From SZUA-430 sp964638635 (GTDB lineage Bacteria > Pseudomonadota > Alphaproteobacteria > Micropepsales > Micropepsaceae), in the NCBI GenBank assembly GCA_964638635.1, contig CAZXAQ010000011.1:6219-70218 (forward strand): a stretch of DNA of 64,000 nt, read 5' to 3'. Below the pieces are notes generated by a model that worked only from the letters and a program-made list of their open reading frames with translations, had not been told where the DNA came from and did no database searches. This document shows, one piece after another, positions 61,927-64,000 of the stretch. The position numbers and the translations under genes were made by a program. The number at the start of each line of letters is the position of its first letter. Position 1 is the stretch's first letter.

Positions 61927-64000
61927 TTGGACATCTGGGCCATCCTCTCGCGGATCGCGGAGAGCATCGCTCGCCTCTTTGAAGGGGCGGCGGCGCTGAT
62001 CTCAGCCATGTCCGCGCCGCAGTTGATCGCGTTTTGCTGCGTCAGCGCGGCGCTCGCGCTGCTGCTCGTGGCTTTCGTCAAACCGAAACGCGAACCTGCG
62101 CCCTCGCTTCTGGCGCCGGCCGCCGCGCATCCGAAAAAGAAGCGCAAAGGCGCTGTCCCGCAAGCCTTCGCCGAACAGGAAGAAGCTGCGGTTCGTCCGT
62201 TGGAGTTTTCCCACCGCGCGCAAGAGGACGAACTGCTTCTGCCCGAAGTGCGCGAGATCGCGCCAGCCCGCCGGCCCGAACCGCGCCTCCAGCCCGGCGC
62301 GACGCTGAACGTCTTCGGACGCGACTACAGAATTCCAGAGTTCGACGAAGACGACATGCGCAAACCCCCGCGGGTGAAACCGCGCAAGCCGCCGCTTCGT
62401 CCTTGGCGCTCGATGGAGCAGGGCCAGGCGTTCGTTCAACCGCAACACCAATCCTACGAACCGCTGCAAGAGTGGGAACCGCTCGAGCCGCAACAGCGCG
62501 CTTACGAGCGCTCTATGCCCGTGCAAGTTCTCTCGACGCGCGACATCCTCGCCCGGCTGGAAGCGCGGCGCGGCTCGCGCGTGATCGCGATTATCCACCG
62601 CGAAAACATGGCGCGCGACCGGCTCGACGCGGTCGATCTCGAAGACGCGCTGACCGCGATCCGCAAGACGCCGAAGGACAAGCCGCTCGACGTGATCATC
62701 CATTCGCCGGGTGGCTGGATCTCTTGCGCGCAGCAGATTGCGCGCGCGATCAAGGCCCATCCCGCGAAGACGACGGTGTTCGTGCCGTACTTTGCGCTGG
62801 GCTCGACCTCGTTCATGGCCTTCGCCGCCGACGAAGTGGTGATGAGTCAGCACGCAGCGCTTTCGCCCGTCGATCCGTTCGTGGCCTACGGCTCCGCGTC
62901 GTCGGTCTTGGCGGGCATCAAGAACAAGCCCGTCGACCGCATCGCCGACACGACGATCATCTACGCCGACTTCGCGCGCAAACTGCTCGACGAAACCCGC
63001 CGGGTAACTTGCGAACTCATGCACGACGGCAAGGAACACTGCGGCGCCTGCCGTCTCGCCGACGAACTCGTCTCCGGCAAGTCCTACTCCTGGCGCGCGA
63101 TCTCGCCGATCGCGGCGAAGGAACTCGGGATGCACGTTTCGATCGCCATGCCGGCCGAAGTCTACGACCTCATCCGCTCCTGCCGCCGCGATAGCGAGCA
63201 GGCGGCAAGCGTCGCCTATCTCGACTACGACCGCATGCCCGCGCGCGCCGCGCAGCCCGCACTGCCGCCGCCCGACCGCCCGCGCGTCGATCTCGCTGGC
63301 GCGATCGACAGCAGCGTCGTCTATATCGAACGCTCGCATGCACCGAAGAAGCGCCGCCCCGCGCGTCACGAAAACCTGGTCTGGCTCGCGCAATCCGGTG
63401 GCCACGTTCCCGAAGCCGCCGTCGACCGCGCGAAGGCGATCATCCGCCGCATCGAGCAGGAGCGCGGCTCACGCGTGATCTGCGTGATCCACGGCGAGAA
63501 CATGGAGAACGAGGCCTTCGACTTCGACGACCTGGAAGACGTCCTAAGCGCGATCGTGACCAGCGACACGTCGCGCCCGCTCGACATCGTGCTCCACACG
63601 CAGGGCGGCAACTCGTTCACCGGCCGCCAAATCGCCCGCGCCATCAAGAGCCACAAGGCGCGCAAGACGGTCTTCGTCCCGTACTTCGCGATGTCCGCCG
63701 GTTCGCGCATCGCCCTCGCCGCCGATCAGATCGTGATGGGCGCGCACGCAATGCTGGGCCCCATCGACACGCAGCTTTACGCCGGTCCCGCGCCCTCGAT
63801 CGTGCAACTCCCGAAGATGAAGCCGTTCGAGTCGATCAGCGACGAGTACCTGATCCTCGCCGAGGAGGCACGCAAGATCATCCAAGAGGGCAGGGCGACC
63901 GCGCGCGAGCTGCTCCAGGGCAGCTACACTGCCGACGGCTCGACAGCGATCGCCGACGAACTCATCTCCGGCAAGTGGACGCACGGCTTCCCGATCACCG
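61927..64000 (+). CDS. Tandem SDH-type Clp-fold serine proteinase, 3' end beyond the window
   Basis: At least 691 residues; runs off the window end. Starts uncertain: TTG 61927 (used because the codons to 62007 look coding), GTG 61915 or ATG 62008. A membrane segment (about 28-50) and a charged linker precede two SDH-family (COG0616-like) domains. Domain 1 has VIIHSPGGWISC but VPYFALGSTSFMAFAADEVV, with Gly where the catalytic Ser should be. Domain 2 has VLHTQGGNSFTG and VPYFAMSAGSRIALAADQIV with the serine intact. So an inactive and an active domain are fused. Substrates are probably membrane proteins. Confidence 0.85.
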   Translation, partial: MDIWAILSRIAESIARLFEGAAALISAMSAPQLIAFCCVSAALALLLVAFVKPKREPAPSLLAPAAAHPKKKRKGAVPQAFAEQEEAAVRPLEFSHRAQEDELLLPEVREIAPARRPEPRLQPGATLNVFGRDYRIPEFDEDDMRKPPRVKPRKPPLRPWRSMEQGQAFVQPQHQSYEPLQEWEPLEPQQRAYERSMPVQVLSTRDILARLEARRGSRVIAIIHRENMARDRLDAVDLEDALTAIRKTPKDKPLDVIIHSPGGWISCAQQIARAIKAHPAKTTVFVPYFALGSTSFMAFAADEVVMSQHAALSPVDPFVAYGSASSVLAGIKNKPVDRIADTTIIYADFARKLLDETRRVTCELMHDGKEHCGACRLADELVSGKSYSWRAISPIAAKELGMHVSIAMPAEVYDLIRSCRRDSEQAASVAYLDYDRMPARAAQPALPPPDRPRVDLAGAIDSSVVYIERSHAPKKRRPARHENLVWLAQSGGHVPEAAVDRAKAIIRRIEQERGSRVICVIHGENMENEAFDFDDLEDVLSAIVTSDTSRPLDIVLHTQGGNSFTGRQIARAIKSHKARKTVFVPYFAMSAGSRIALAADQIVMGAHAMLGPIDTQLYAGPAPSIVQLPKMKPFESISDEYLILAEEARKIIQEGRATARELLQGSYTADGSTAIADELISGKWTHGFPIT

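Overview
High-GC DNA with alphaproteobacterial gene content, probably from a metagenome-assembled scaffold of Hyphomicrobiales/Micropepsales type. The clues are the fabI-histidine phosphatase-aroC order, a DnaJ gene divergent from pdxH, dispersed GGCCGGG...CCCGGCC palindromes, and two 10-N scaffold gaps (1795-1804 and 25341-25350). The taxonomic placement is inference from gene order and codon style. I saw no rRNA, tRNA, CRISPR array, insertion sequence or prophage.

Layout. 1-3.4 kb: end of a histidine kinase, a palindromic hairpin, then fabI-phosphatase-aroC-small basic protein on the minus strand. 3.4-12.4 kb: an apparent insert between fabI and dnaJ, carrying DUF2237, dodecin, DUF1772, a class V aminotransferase, two paralogous TetR genes, an EmrAB efflux operon and a trans-sulfuration-type enzyme. 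12.4-18.7 kb: Sel1 lipoprotein, pdxH, CDF transporter, hydrolase, and a HigBA-like toxin-antitoxin pair translationally coupled to a class III aminotransferase. 18.7-27 kb: lipid and CoA metabolism (two acyl-CoA ligases, MBL-fold hydrolase, GST) and envelope proteins. 27-33.6 kb: an OmpR-type two-component system beside a secreted EF-hand protein, a TPR protein, a lysoplasmalogenase and a dienelactone hydrolase, separated by three large inverted-repeat elements. 33.6-45 kb: Het-C-like protein, quinone oxidoreductase, creatininase plus benzoate-CoA-type ligase, a catalytically dead trypsin-like protein, TRIC-type channel, AraC regulator, PcfJ-like protein, hydrolase, GST. 45-47.4 kb: a Rieske-fold protein that has lost both cluster histidines, with a coupled membrane protein, then asd with a probable Met/Lys/Thr-rich leader peptide and attenuator. 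47.4-61 kb: globin, TPR proteins, amidohydrolase, phospholipase C-like protein, CPBP protease, a caspase-TPR operon, a DUF2239-DUF1330 operon with a well-defined promoter, S41 peptidase and GNAT. 61-64 kb: a decayed serine hydrolase and a tandem Clp-fold (SDH-type) serine proteinase that runs off the end.

How the parts work together. Most genes are housekeeping or detoxification functions. The regulatory signals are more distinctive. Three copies of a TTGGACY-N4-RGTCYAR operator lie upstream of the emr operon and of the second TetR gene. Three promoters place the -10 box only 5-6 nt before an ATG, which suggests leaderless mRNAs for the toxin, the asd leader peptide and DUF2239. Four secreted proteins, one of them a caspase, share the same N-terminal Cys-D-Cys cap ahead of TPR repeats. 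The best candidates for undescribed biology are the asd leader peptide, the ex-Rieske module, the caspase/TPR family, and the CACGAAG inverted-repeat elements.
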